A program made the translations under genes and the position numbers. A stretch of DNA of 64,000 bases from Leishmania mexicana MHOM/GT/2001/U1103 (lineage: Eukaryota; Euglenozoa; Kinetoplastea; Trypanosomatida; Trypanosomatidae). Every line of letters starts with the position of its first letter. Within the stretch, counting starts at the first letter, position 1. The DNA lies in assembly GCF_000234665.1 (NCBI RefSeq), contig NC_018338.1:298501-362500 (forward strand). Direction: 5' to 3'. Below are positions 1 through 10,581 of this stretch, in pieces. The notes below the pieces were generated by a model, which was not told where the DNA came from, ran no database searches, and was given only the letters and a program-made list of their open reading frames with translations.

Positions 1-514
1 TTCATTCACTTGGATAAAGGGCTGCAGTGACTTTCTGGTCTCTTCTTGTGATGTCCACTGTCCGCGTCCTCAGAGGAAGTTCCGCATTCCATTCGATAAA
101 CCCTGCATCCCCCCACCCGCTGAGACAGGGAGCTGGAGGAGGACGGGTTGCTCCGCGCCCTCGTCCGTGCACAGAAGCATAGCACATACGCACCTCGATG
201 CTCCTGTGCGAAAGGCGCGCTCTACTCCTGCCGGTGTATGGGCCTGGTTTAGGCGGCACGATCGCACACACCGCACCAGCAGTCGAATCGTTCGAGGCGA
301 ATGGACTGACTTGCTAGTGCCCCTCCCCGGTTTTCGTCTTCCTCTCTCCCCCTCCCCCACGCTTTCTCCCTCACGCGGACGAAGGAAAGGGAAGTACCCC
401 TTTGCACACTTCTACTCCTCAGCCGCATTGTGTGGGTGTGTGAAGCATCCTTGGTGCGTCGGATATCCTTAACCTGTGCATCCTCCTGCTTTCCCCGTCT
501 CTGTGTGTACCCTT

Positions 515-561
515 CACACACACACACACACACACACACGCACGCACGCACGCGCGCACAC
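515..561. repeat. (CA)n / (CG)-containing microsatellite
   Basis: About 12 CA repeats (515-539) run into CACG and CGCG variants. Simple repeats of this type recur through the gene-free parts of the window. Confidence 0.9.
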
Positions 562-769
562 CTCCTCAATCGCCGGCGGAGGTCTGTGCATCGTTTGCTC
601 AACTTTGTTTTTCGTTGCCGTCCTCTTTTTTTTGTCCGCGCGCGGTCAGTAAGGCGTGTGACACGAAACTCTCCCCTTCATTGTGCGGTTCACTCTGCCT
701 CACTCATACCGTCAAGTGTCCTTACCATTGACAGCCTAGTGCACGACCACCTTTAGCCTGCCGGATTTC

Positions 770-855
770 TTTGTGCCTTCTTTTTTTTCTTCCTTTGCGG
801 TGCCTTTTTTCCTGTGTGTGCGTGTGCGTGTTCTTCTCCGTGTTCCGTTGGCAAG
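770..855 (+). promoter_or_regulatory. Predicted spliced-leader acceptor for the 991 gene
   Basis: A long T/C-rich tract with several T runs (about 778-850) is followed by the AG at 854-855, 135 nt before the ATG at 991. This is the usual layout of a trypanosomatid trans-splicing acceptor. The precise AG is inferred. Confidence 0.4.
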
Positions 856-990
856 AAGCCGCCTCATCACTGGCCCGCAGAAGCAGCGACGGGCGACAGC
901 GCATAAACCAAGCCAGGGACACGAACGAATCAAAGAAACATATTTTGGGGTGCATACGACAGCAAGAGAGAGCGCCATCTGCGTCGTCGA

Positions 991-3900
991 ATGTCGAACG
1001 CGGCAAGCTCATCAGGTAAGTCGGCAGAGCCGGCGTACCCTCATCAAACACCTGTGATATGCATCAGAGCAAACGGTCAGACAAGTCATACAGCTGACAG
1101 CTTCAAGTCGGGGCAGACGCCGCTTCCGATGGTGACTCCCAGATCAGAGGCCCCGTTTGTGGCGAGTCCGTCGCCATCCGCGCACAGTAGCACGGTGAAT
1201 GCCCTCGGTGCTGCAACTGCCGGATCCCATCATCCACCGAGCACCCATGGTGGGGCGGTGAACCGGATTTCATCCTGCGCTCTGCCACTTAGTTCCACTC
1301 CTTCTGCGTTGGCGCCTGTGACACCACCACCGGCATTATCGGACGCGCAAGGCGGTCATAGTCCTACGACGGCACCCGCGACGCAGGCAGCTATGGCGCA
1401 GTCGCCAACCACTTCGGGCAAGGATGCGTACACGGCAGTGCCTGTGGCGACGGTACGCGACGACCTATCCGCGGCTGCGGCTGCGCCGCGGAATGGCGCC
1501 TCGAACCTGGCCACCGACTACCTCAGCGCTAGCTCGCCATCTGCAGGCTTCAGCCTAGGAAACAACTCGTCTCCCCATCGCCTGATACCGACGGGGTTTG
1601 CGGCGTATGTGGCTGATGCTTCAATCGGTGCGGAGGAACTCATTGGCGTCGCGGCGGGCAAACAGAGCGCAGCTAGTGAGCATCCACTCAGCTCCGGTGC
1701 ACAGATGCAGACGTCCCCGCATGATAGCAACCCCCTCGCTCTCCAAGACCCGTGCAGACCTGCTCACGGTGTGGCTGGCGCGCAAGTGCACCCCTCCTCG
1801 TCAGCACGTGGCAAAGAACCGCGGATACCCTCACAGGAAGACCCCACCTCTACCCTGACGTCCACGGAGCACGACGCCAGCTACACCTCCGGCTTGCCAA
1901 GTCGCATACGGGCGGTGGATGCATCCACTACCGAAGGCGCCGAGGTCATGAGTGCGAATCCCCGCACTATCGCCTTTTCCGCCAGTGGTGTCGGTGGTGG
2001 TGGCAACAACGGCAACACCGTGAAGAGCACCTCGTTGACACTTGGTCGAAGCATCAGCAGTCACTTCTCCGCCCCCAGAGGCCACGGCACGGGGCCCTCG
2101 ACCTCTCCACCGTGCCTCGCAGGCGACGAGGATAAATCCAAACTTGCCGCGGCCTGCTGTCGCAGTGACTGGACTGATCCGCGGGAAGGCAGCAGCGCCT
2201 CCTTCAACTGCACCTCTTCCGCTCCAGGCGCTGCAGCCGAACCCGTCAACACACCGACTCGAATAACGACCAGCAGCACCGGCCCAGCGGCTGCCGATAA
2301 CCTGAGAAAGTCACCCTCGCACCGGCAGCACAACAAAAGCTTCGAGGGCACCTTTGAAACCCTTGTCAGCACCATCGGCGCAACCCTCTCCACAGTCAAC
2401 GCCACTCCCGGTGACGTCGGCCCTGTGTCGCTGCAAGAGGCACAGCGGGCCCCGGCAGGCCAGCAGATGAAGCAACCGCTCCTGCAAACAGTGGGATTCA
2501 GCTTCAGCAACAGCAGCGGTGGCGGAGCTAGCACGAGTACGCAGAGCAAGCGACGGGCCGCGGAAGGTGACGCGGCCACCCCCCTCTCCATAGCGCCAAG
2601 TGGCGCTGTACCAACCATGTCCTCCGGCGTCGCGCAGCCCCATTTGCCCATGCTAGACCTCAGCAACGGTGTGGGTGATCGACCCCCACCAGCATCCACT
2701 GCCGCTCGCAATGCCTGTGAAGCGGGCGGCAATGAGAGTAGTGGCGAGGGACCTCTGCCGAACCAGTGCAGGTCCGCGATTCTGACGCCGTCCCGGCTTC
2801 AACTCAGCGACGCAAAGAATCGCAACGCTTTGGAGAACCCCACCGGTCCTCCCGACAGAGACAGAGCTGCCGGCGGCGTGGGGTCACCGACCGCTGGTCT
2901 CGACCCCGTCGCGGACGACCACGCGAACTTTCGCAGCAGCAACAGTAGTCTCTTGCCGTTAGTCGGAAAGTCAAGAGTGGAAAAAGCCGAGAAGGACTTC
3001 GGGCGAGCGAGTGCGGCAGCGACGGGGCACGCCGCGCGAGTCAATGCCTCGAGCGGTGCCGACCTTGTCAGCAGCCAGGGCATCGGCAGTCTCGCTGCAC
3101 AGAGTGATGTGCAGCCGTCTCCTGCCGCTGGGGTGCTGAGGGACAAAATCTTCACGGCGCACCTCCTCTCCAGCACCTCCGCTCCCAACACCCAGGCCGT
3201 CCCGCCGTCGCTCAACACCGCTCCAGAGCAGGACTCAGGGCTTCGCTCCTTCCCTCACCCACAGTCGCCGGCTTATAGCGCGATTGGCTCAAACGACGAA
3301 AATGGGAAGTCCGTGCACGGCGCCGCTGCAGCAACGCATCCACCTGGTGCTGCTGCGACAGTCACTGCCGTGCCGCCTCAGCCAACAGGGGGCATGAAAT
3401 ACGGCGAGGCTCCCGATCTGCTAATGGGGGCGTACTCCATAGACTCCCTTCTTCGCAAGGAAACCTCGGGCAGCACGGTCGCCGGCGGTGGTGCCGGTAG
3501 TAAAAACCGCAGCGGAAGCGGCGTCGTTTGGTCCTCGTTGCCGTTTTCCGCGCAGCGGCAGGCATACGAGGACGCAGTGACTTCCACATCCGCCGCCAAC
3601 TCCGCCACTTGTCCGCCCCTCAGCGACTCTGGTGTGCACGAAAAAGGCGACACTCGTGCCGGGCTTGCCCAGCGCCCTGGCACCGTCAACGCAAACGGCA
3701 ATTTGTCAGGCTTCACCACGTCTCGCACGTTTTCAGATGAGTTGCTGGCGAACTCCACCGTGACGGCCCTGTCGAATGGCAGCGGGTCGATTCTCGGCGA
3801 CGCAGAGCAGCAGCCGCAGCGGCCTCGTCCGTTCGTGATGGAGGGAGCGGTGGCCGAGGACGACGACATGTGGGGCGAGCCGATATCATCTGCACGGGCA

Positions 3901-5613
3901 CCAGCGCGCCACGTTACTTTCGCCTCCCCGGCCACGACGCACTTTGTGGAGCCGCTTCCGTCGCCGTGGGCAGACAGCGACTACTTCTTCTCGCCCGACT
4001 ATGCTTACATGGAATACAAAGACGGCGAGGAAGGAGGCCCGTCAGAGCGGCAGCAGCAGCAGGTCACCGATGTGCCCGTGGTGGATGAAGAGGAGGCGGA
4101 GGTGCTGCGAAGCCTTCTTCGCTTCCGCTTTCGGCACAGAAACTCACGCGCTCAGTCGTCATCGCCGCTGTCTGGCGTGGCGGTGCATCTGAGAGCCCCT
4201 GCTTGGGAGGCCTGGTCACGTGGAAGCGACAGCATGCGGAGCAAGACGAGTGCGGTGAACAGTGGCGAGGAGACGCGTACGGAGTCCTGCGCGACGCATG
4301 CTCAGCAGCAGGTGGAAGCCGCCGCGGAAAGGGCGCGACGCGTCTTCTTCACAAAGGAGAGGTTGGCGTCTCGTGCAGCGTTGATGCAGTCTCGGCGTGC
4401 TGGTGTGCAAGCTGCAGGCAGCACCAACGACGCTACTGTGGCGGCTATCGGCGGCAGTGGCGGCGACAGCGGCTCCGCGCTCCGCATCTCCCTCAATCAC
4501 CCTTCGGTTGCTCCCGCCAACACCATTTCGCTCGCTCTGCCTGATTTCGCTACACCGGTCACGTCTACCTCAGGTGTGACTTGGCACAGTGGCAAAGTGG
4601 CTCAGACGCGATCCCCGCCCACGTCTGATAACAACAAAGGCGCTGCCACGGCTGCCGCCGACGACAACTTTGGTGGGTCGGTCCAGCAGCAGACGCACGC
4701 GGCCTCGGCTCGACCACTGCCAGAAACGGCGGCATCACCGATCGCCTCCCAGCCACTCACGAGGGAGCCGTGCGCACCGCTTCTTGCTTCCCTTGAGAGA
4801 GGAAGTGCTCCTGTGACGCAGTCAACCGCGCCATTTGCAGTTGATGCAGAGCGTGTCGTGGATGTCCTACGCGACATCTTCGGCGGCACAGCTGCCGTGT
4901 CCGATTCGCTGCACGGCGCGCCTCTTTCACCGGCTGCACCACCGGAGCCGACCTCGGCGGATGGCGCGTCGCCAGTCGATCGCTTGGCCCCTAATGAGTC
5001 GCTATCCACCGTGGAGCGCGTCTTGGAGGCGTTGTCTTTCACCTCCCTCATGAGCCGCGCGTCCGGGGGCAGTCCGACCAGCAGCTATGCAATGGATGCA
5101 TCGGCTTCCTTCGGCCCGCACTCCGGCGGACAGCCCTTTGCTGCCAGCGCTGGTGTCGCCGCTGGGGTGCTAAACGACGGATACGTTGTACCCTGGCGCA
5201 CGCACGCGACGGCAGCTGGTATTGCACATCTTACTGGGGCGTCTGCATCGACAGATGGCAAGGTTCCGGTGCAAGCGCTGGACAGCACCGCCGCAGGTGC
5301 ATCGGCAGAGATGGCGGCACCTCAGGAATGCGATTTCAAAGACGGCGCGGATGCGAGTGTGCATCTGACGCGACAACGGCTCTTCCCCTTGAGCGCGCAC
5401 GACGCTAGCCCTCGCCGTAGAGGCACCGCAGCGTTGTCCGTGGCCTCCTTTCTGGGAACTCGACGGCTCCCAGGCGCTCCCACCGCAGCGCAGTGGACCG
5501 AGAGGGACGTCCACCTGGCGGTCCTGCAGGAACAACGCCGTATGGCGCTAGAGTACGGCGGCGTTCCCGAAACGGAGCGTCTGGAAGATGTGCTGAGGAC
5601 GGCGGGCTCGTGA
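991..5613 (+). CDS. Giant low-complexity hypothetical protein with PP1-docking-like motif
   Basis: A 1540-residue protein starting at the first ATG after the pyrimidine tract. Most of it is Ser/Ala/Pro/Thr/Gly-rich and probably disordered, with no domain I recognise and no signal peptide or membrane span. The least repetitive part is residues about 950-1060, where the segment RHVTF (R973-F977) fits the RVxF docking motif of PP1 regulators. It is followed by T982, H984 and F985, and then Pro-Trp, spaced much as in the PPP1R15/GADD34 PP1-binding region. An acidic stretch and a basic RFRFRHR segment come next. A more ordered C-terminal tail (about 1440-1540) ends in a helix-like, charged sequence. 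The PP1 link is inference from a short motif. Long low-complexity proteins of unknown function are common in Leishmania. Confidence 0.85.
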   Translation: MSNAASSSGKSAEPAYPHQTPVICIRANGQTSHTADSFKSGQTPLPMVTPRSEAPFVASPSPSAHSSTVNALGAATAGSHHPPSTHGGAVNRISSCALPLSSTPSALAPVTPPPALSDAQGGHSPTTAPATQAAMAQSPTTSGKDAYTAVPVATVRDDLSAAAAAPRNGASNLATDYLSASSPSAGFSLGNNSSPHRLIPTGFAAYVADASIGAEELIGVAAGKQSAASEHPLSSGAQMQTSPHDSNPLALQDPCRPAHGVAGAQVHPSSSARGKEPRIPSQEDPTSTLTSTEHDASYTSGLPSRIRAVDASTTEGAEVMSANPRTIAFSASGVGGGGNNGNTVKSTSLTLGRSISSHFSAPRGHGTGPSTSPPCLAGDEDKSKLAAACCRSDWTDPREGSSASFNCTSSAPGAAAEPVNTPTRITTSSTGPAAADNLRKSPSHRQHNKSFEGTFETLVSTIGATLSTVNATPGDVGPVSLQEAQRAPAGQQMKQPLLQTVGFSFSNSSGGGASTSTQSKRRAAEGDAATPLSIAPSGAVPTMSSGVAQPHLPMLDLSNGVGDRPPPASTAARNACEAGGNESSGEGPLPNQCRSAILTPSRLQLSDAKNRNALENPTGPPDRDRAAGGVGSPTAGLDPVADDHANFRSSNSSLLPLVGKSRVEKAEKDFGRASAAATGHAARVNASSGADLVSSQGIGSLAAQSDVQPSPAAGVLRDKIFTAHLLSSTSAPNTQAVPPSLNTAPEQDSGLRSFPHPQSPAYSAIGSNDENGKSVHGAAAATHPPGAAATVTAVPPQPTGGMKYGEAPDLLMGAYSIDSLLRKETSGSTVAGGGAGSKNRSGSGVVWSSLPFSAQRQAYEDAVTSTSAANSATCPPLSDSGVHEKGDTRAGLAQRPGTVNANGNLSGFTTSRTFSDELLANSTVTALSNGSGSILGDAEQQPQRPRPFVMEGAVAEDDDMWGEPISSARAPARHVTFASPATTHFVEPLPSPWADSDYFFSPDYAYMEYKDGEEGGPSERQQQQVTDVPVVDEEEAEVLRSLLRFRFRHRNSRAQSSSPLSGVAVHLRAPAWEAWSRGSDSMRSKTSAVNSGEETRTESCATHAQQQVEAAAERARRVFFTKERLASRAALMQSRRAGVQAAGSTNDATVAAIGGSGGDSGSALRISLNHPSVAPANTISLALPDFATPVTSTSGVTWHSGKVAQTRSPPTSDNNKGAATAAADDNFGGSVQQQTHAASARPLPETAASPIASQPLTREPCAPLLASLERGSAPVTQSTAPFAVDAERVVDVLRDIFGGTAAVSDSLHGAPLSPAAPPEPTSADGASPVDRLAPNESLSTVERVLEALSFTSLMSRASGGSPTSSYAMDASASFGPHSGGQPFAASAGVAAGVLNDGYVVPWRTHATAAGIAHLTGASASTDGKVPVQALDSTAAGASAEMAAPQECDFKDGADASVHLTRQRLFPLSAHDASPRRRGTAALSVASFLGTRRLPGAPTAAQWTERDVHLAVLQEQRRMALEYGGVPETERLEDVLRTAGS

Positions 5614-6247
5614 TTCACGCAGCGCGTCGCCGTTGCTCTGCCGGATGTCGTTTCCGTGGGCGCCCATCTGCTTTCCTTTGATCTCCACAAGCAAGACAAA
5701 AAAATAAAAGAATGTATACAGAAGAGCGGAACCGAGACACGTGCTGGTGACTCTCCCCTCGCCACTTGAGCGACACCACTGTGTGTGGGTGGTGAGCTAG
5801 GGTGCGCAACCTCTGTCTCGTCTCTCTCTCTCGTTACGTGACTACATTGCAGGGGGAGAACTCGTGCATGTATCGTTGTTTATTAGTCATCCTGCTGGAT
5901 GGCAGGTGCCCACCCCCCCCCTCCCTCCTCCCACTCACACACGCACACACCTTTGCCACCGACCTTCCACTTCCCACTTCTCCTGCACGCCGCCACCAGT
6001 GATGCGGTGACTGCACGTGTTGGGAGGAGGGGGAGGGGGTAGGTCGTCACCACTAGGACGCTTCATGGGCCTGCCTACGCAAACTCCACGGCCATCATTC
6101 TGCTCCCTCCCTCTCTCACCCTTTACAGCCTTCTCCCTCTCCCTTCCCGACAGCCACGCTATTCCACTCCACCCTACCCCACCCCGAAACAATTCCGACA
6201 TTCCTCTCGCCCCTAAGCTTCGCTCTTCCCCCATCCACCAGGCACAG
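5614..6247. other. Intergenic region before aspartate aminotransferase
   Basis: No gene seen. It contains the presumed 3'UTR of the upstream gene and, from about 5915, C/T-rich tracts that supply the acceptor site for the next gene. An open frame continues upstream of 6248 to 6017, but it begins with TTG and lies in pyrimidine-rich leader sequence. Confidence 0.6.
6093..6128 (+). promoter_or_regulatory. Predicted spliced-leader acceptor for aspartate aminotransferase
   Basis: An almost pure pyrimidine run (6093-6124) is followed by ACAG with the AG at 6127-6128, giving a 5'UTR of about 120 nt to the ATG at 6248. Confidence 0.45.
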
Positions 6248-7486
6248 ATGTCCACGCAGGCAGCCATGACCACGACGGAGCGCTGGCAGAAGATTCAGGG
6301 ACGAGCTCCCGATCCCATCTTCGAGCTCGCAAAACGCGCCGCCGCTGCCAAGGGCCCCAAGGCCAACCTCGTCATTGGTGCCTACCGCGACGAGCAGGGC
6401 CTTCCCTACCCGCTACGCGTGGTCCGCAAGGCTGAGCAGCTTCTTCTGGACATGAATCTTAACTACGAGTACCTACCCATCTCCGGTTACCAGCCCTTCA
6501 TCGATGAGGCGGTAAAGATGATCTACGGCGATACCGTCGAGCTGGAGAACCTGGTTGCCGTGCAGACGCTGAGCGGGACCGGTGCCCTCTCTCTCGGCGC
6601 GAAGCTGCTGACTCACGTCTTCGACGCTGAGAAGACGCCCATCTACCTTGCCGACCCCACGTGGCCCAACCACTACAGCATCGTGAAGGCTGCTGGCTGG
6701 AAGGACATCCGCACGTACGCCTACTACGACCACAAGACGCTCGGGCTGGATTTTGAGGGCATGAAGAAGGACATTCTGGCTGCGCCGGACGGCTCTGTGT
6801 TCCTTCTGCACCAGTGCGCGCACAACCCCACTGGCGTGGACCCGTCGCAGGAGCAGTGGAACGAGATCGCGTCACTGATGCTGGCCAAGCACCATCAGGT
6901 GTTCTTCGACTCCGCCTACCAGGGCTATGCGAGCGGCAGCCTCGACACAGACGCGTATGCTGCCCGCCTGTTTGCCCGCCGCGGCATCGAGGTACTGCTG
7001 GCGCAGTCGTTCTCCAAGAACATGGGCCTGTACAGCGAGCGTGCGGGCACGCTGTCGCTGCTCCTCAAGGACAAGACGAAGCGCGCGGATGTGAAGAGCG
7101 TGATGGATTCGCTGATTCGTGCGGAGTACACCTGCCCCCCGGCCCACGGTGCCCATTTGGCTCACCTCATCCTGAGCAACAACGAGCTGCGAAAGGAGTG
7201 GGAAGCAGAGCTATCGGCCATGGCGGAGCGCATCCGCACGATGCGCCGCACCGTGTACGACGAGCTGCTGCGCCTGCAGACGCCCGGACGCTGGGAACAC
7301 GTCATTAACCAGATTGGCATGTTCTCCTTCCTCGGGCTGTCGAAAGAGCAGTGCGAATACTGCCAAAACCACAACATCTTCATCACGCTGTCGGGCCGCG
7401 CTAACATTGCAGGTCTGACGCACGAGACGGCGCTGATGCTGGCACAGACGATCAACGATGCTGTGCGCAATGTGAATCGCAAGTGA
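6248..7486 (+). CDS. Aspartate aminotransferase, cytosolic type
   Basis: A 412-residue PLP-dependent fold-type I aminotransferase that interconverts aspartate and 2-oxoglutarate with oxaloacetate and glutamate. I chose the ATG at 6248 because upstream codons in this frame are pyrimidine-rich leader. Family landmarks are visible: the ADPTWPNH substrate/PLP motif, HNPTG (with the Asn that contacts PLP O3'), and QSFSKNMGLYSERAG with the Schiff-base lysine at K257 (canonical K258). The C-terminal SGRANIAGL carries the Arg that binds the alpha-carboxylate. Length matches the family. There is no obvious mitochondrial presequence and no C-terminal PTS1 (it ends VNRK), so a cytosolic location is inferred. 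Coding GC at third positions is high, unlike the genes at 23-29 kb. A long 3' flank with a SIDER2 element follows. Confidence 0.97.
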   Translation: MSTQAAMTTTERWQKIQGRAPDPIFELAKRAAAAKGPKANLVIGAYRDEQGLPYPLRVVRKAEQLLLDMNLNYEYLPISGYQPFIDEAVKMIYGDTVELENLVAVQTLSGTGALSLGAKLLTHVFDAEKTPIYLADPTWPNHYSIVKAAGWKDIRTYAYYDHKTLGLDFEGMKKDILAAPDGSVFLLHQCAHNPTGVDPSQEQWNEIASLMLAKHHQVFFDSAYQGYASGSLDTDAYAARLFARRGIEVLLAQSFSKNMGLYSERAGTLSLLLKDKTKRADVKSVMDSLIRAEYTCPPAHGAHLAHLILSNNELRKEWEAELSAMAERIRTMRRTVYDELLRLQTPGRWEHVINQIGMFSFLGLSKEQCEYCQNHNIFITLSGRANIAGLTHETALMLAQTINDAVRNVNRK

Positions 7487-7753
7487 CGGGGACACGAGCA
7501 GCGCTCGCGCGCCACCGCGGGCCGAACACGAAAGCGAAATAGCTCGTAGCATATAAATGGTAAAAGACGCTTATTTTTTTTTTTGAGAAGGCAATAGACG
7601 CATTGAAAACGAGAGAGAGATAGAGAGACAGTAGAAGAAAGCGCGAGGATAGGTGGACGCGGCATGTGCCGAAAAGCAACAGCAACGTCAGCGGTCGTGC
7701 CTATCATGCCCCGACGCTTCTTTGCTCCTCCTGCATGTATGTATATGTATATA

Positions 7754-7774
7754 TGTGTGTGTGTGTGTGTGTGT
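7754..7774. repeat. (TG)n microsatellite
   Basis: About 10 uninterrupted TG units preceded by a TATATG-rich stretch, in the presumed 3'UTR of aspartate aminotransferase. Confidence 0.85.
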
Positions 7775-10290
7775 TTCGTAATACCTCCCCTCCCCATACT
7801 TTTTGTGTTGTTGTTGCATTGTTTCGCTTTCTCTTCTTCTTCCCTTCGGCCCGTGTGTAGGTACGTTTGTTCGGCTTTTAGTTGCTGCCTGCCAGTCGCC
7901 GCGGCTGATGCGTGTGGCGCTGTTTCGTTGAGACGGGGAGGGAATTGTATGTAAGCAACAAATGAGGATGCAGCGTAGAGGAGAGGTCCCGCGCCGCCCT
8001 CCATCCATCCATCCATCCCCTATCTCATACCACAGCGTGTACAGTAGGCACTCGCGCATGAAGCGCACTCTCCTTCTCTGAACATGTCTCTCTCCCTCCC
8101 CCTCCTCCCCCCTGGCCTAATTGTACTTGTTGACGTTTTTATTTTTCCATTGGATGCATTTTTCTATGATGGTGACAGCTGTATACATTCATGTGTGTAG
8201 GTCTCTCGAGATTGGGATAAGCGGCCTGTGTTTGTTCGGTTTGCTCACATGCATGTAAGCCCTTATCCCTCCCTCCCGACATTTTTTTTCGCTCTTCGCT
8301 TGAAAATAAACAAAGTTAAAGAAGCGCTAAGAGTCCTCCCATGCCCCTCTCTCTTCCGGTTTTTTTGGCTGCCATCGTTGTTGTTGTCTCTCTCTCCTTC
8401 TCTTTTAAACTCGTTTCATGTGTGGTAGTCCGCCGCTACCGCCCCACAACCACAACCACACCCACACCCACTGTTACCATCCTCACTCACACTGTATATC
8501 CAGCGATACGACAAGCGTATAAAGAGAAACAAAAAAACGCGGGAGAGTAGCAGAGAGGGAACGTGTGTGTGTGTGTGTGTATGTGCCAGCGTCCGCATCC
8601 TCTGCGTGTAGAAGAGGCGCATGGTTCTCTTTCTGTAGCAGAATGTTACTGATGGTAAAGGGAGAACGCTCAGCACGCACAGTCGGCACACTCACCCACA
8701 CCCACCCACACACCCACACACACACACAGGAAAGCACAGGGGGAAGAAGTTGTCGTTTTTTTCTTGGTAGCAACAGCGTTGTGCGTGCTCCTGAGCTCCA
8801 CCATCTCATCTCTTTGTTGCTTTCTGCAATAAGTACCGTTTTTTCTTGGGTTTTCTCAATTCAAGAATGCATATTTCTGTGTCTCGTCGCGGTCCGGAAG
8901 GAGAGGAAGGCGTTGTCGGCAGAGAGGGCAGGAGAGTGAGGACGACAAGTGTAGACGCACCTCTCGGTGAGGCGGACAAAGTTTGTCATGGCGCCACGCA
9001 AAGAGAGGGTGTGACACGGCGAAGCAAGCGCAAAGGATGGGAGGGGGGTTAAAAGAGTGAAAATGTGCGCAGGAAGAACGCAGTGGTAGGAGAGGGGGGA
9101 AGAGATGAGGCGCAACCGTAGATGAACTGCACAACGGTGGTTAGTCGTCTACGTTCCCCCCTCCCTTCCGCCCCCAACTCGCTTTGTGTGTCACCCACTT
9201 CCCCACATGACCCCCTCAGCTGTTCTCCTCTCCATGGCGAATGCGTTTTCTTTCGTTCTTTTTTCCTTTTGTAGCCCGACCATCTCCAGTGAATTCCTGA
9301 ATTTTTTGCGCTACCAATTCCTTGACAATGCCGGCCACCTCAGTATGTGATATCAGGGCCTAAGTTACTCACACTCTCTGTTGGGAAGCCAAGCGCCTGC
9401 ACCGTCTGCCCTCGGGTAACAGCTGCAGACTCTTGGTGCCGACAGGACAGGTCTGGGCTGGCGCCGTGCGGATGAAACTTGTGACCATGACCACGTTTGG
9501 ACCAGCTCACCACGGATAGTGTCGGCGATTTGGCAAATTCATGTCTCTGCTCCCTGTTTCGCTGCTTGTGCTGCGCTGCGAAGATGCTGAGCGTAATCCT
9601 GGGCATAGCCCACGCTGTATGCAGTAGAACTGCAGTTGGCCGAACGACGCCAAACGGTGTTGGGGGGTGGCCCGGCTCCTGTACACAGCCGCAGCCCACC
9701 AGAGGTAGGCGAGCTGTGGCTGCATGCGTATTTCTTTTCACTTGATCGTGATAGAACGTCATGTTGAAAAATAAGAAAAAAAACGCTGCCAATTGTCCTG
9801 TCCCTCTTCCACCCCCTGCGCGGGTCTCTCTGTGCGTGTGCCCCGGTATGAGCACCCCATCCTTGAAACCTCTCTCGGTCTTCCTACATCCCTTCTCTCC
9901 CTGACTCCCCCCCGTGCCCTATACACCGACCCCCCCCCCACACACACACTGTCTCCACTTCTCCCCTTGCATTTGGGGGGGTTTCGATTTTCTTGTGGCG
10001 GCGCACATTTGTGGGCGCTGTCGTTTTGTTGGCCCCCTTCGCTTTCCCCTTCCCTGCTGAATCGACTGATGAGGCATAGATGCCGGAAGCGTGATGCCGA
10101 CACCCCGAACTGGTCCGCTGAGTCCTCCTGACTCCCATGTGCACGCCCTCCACATCACCCTATGGAATGCAGCAGCTTGAAGAGACTCAAGGCGAAATAT
10201 TGCATACAGGCCGAGCTCAGGGGGTCTGGGAGGACCGGACCCCCTTGGCGAGGCAGGCGAGTCCCCCGCCCCCGTGCTCGCCCGGAAGGT

Positions 10291-10581
10291 GGCGCCTTCC
10301 ATCACCCCGCACGACTGGAAGCCAGCGCCCCCGCCCGCACGCAGGACCCAAGACGTGGCCCGCACAAGCCGTCCGCCTGGCGCCGGCCGCGAGGCACGTA
10401 TCTGGTGAGGGCCGGGGTGGGACAATGAAGGCGTGTTGGGTGCAGAGCCCGGCTCGGCGGCAGGACGGCTCTGCCCCGGAGGGCCCCATGTTATGAGCCG
10501 AATCCCTGCGAAGGTGGGTGGGCTGTCGTCGTGCGGGCATGCGTGTATGGGTGAGTTGTGGTAGAGAGCGCCACACTGAAA
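10291..10581 (-). repeat. Inverted repeat, left arm (matches 22473-22763)
   Basis: The reverse complement of this GC-rich segment matches 22473-22763. Over the core (10321-10581 against 22473-22733) I count 4 mismatches in 261 bases, about 98% identity; similarity decays beyond 10320. The inner edge is sharp: identity stops at 10581, exactly where SIDER2-like sequence begins. Frames through it are open by composition, but nothing suggests a protein. I cannot assign it to a named repeat family. Confidence 0.9.

Larger units (their letters stand above)
1..990. other. Gene-free 5' flank
   Basis: I see no convincing coding region. The stretch holds a (CA)n/(CG)n microsatellite at about 515-561 and T-rich/pyrimidine tracts from about 605 to 850. 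The most likely content is the 3'UTR of an upstream gene lying outside the window, followed by the spliced-leader acceptor and 5'UTR of the gene starting at 991. Confidence 0.6.
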
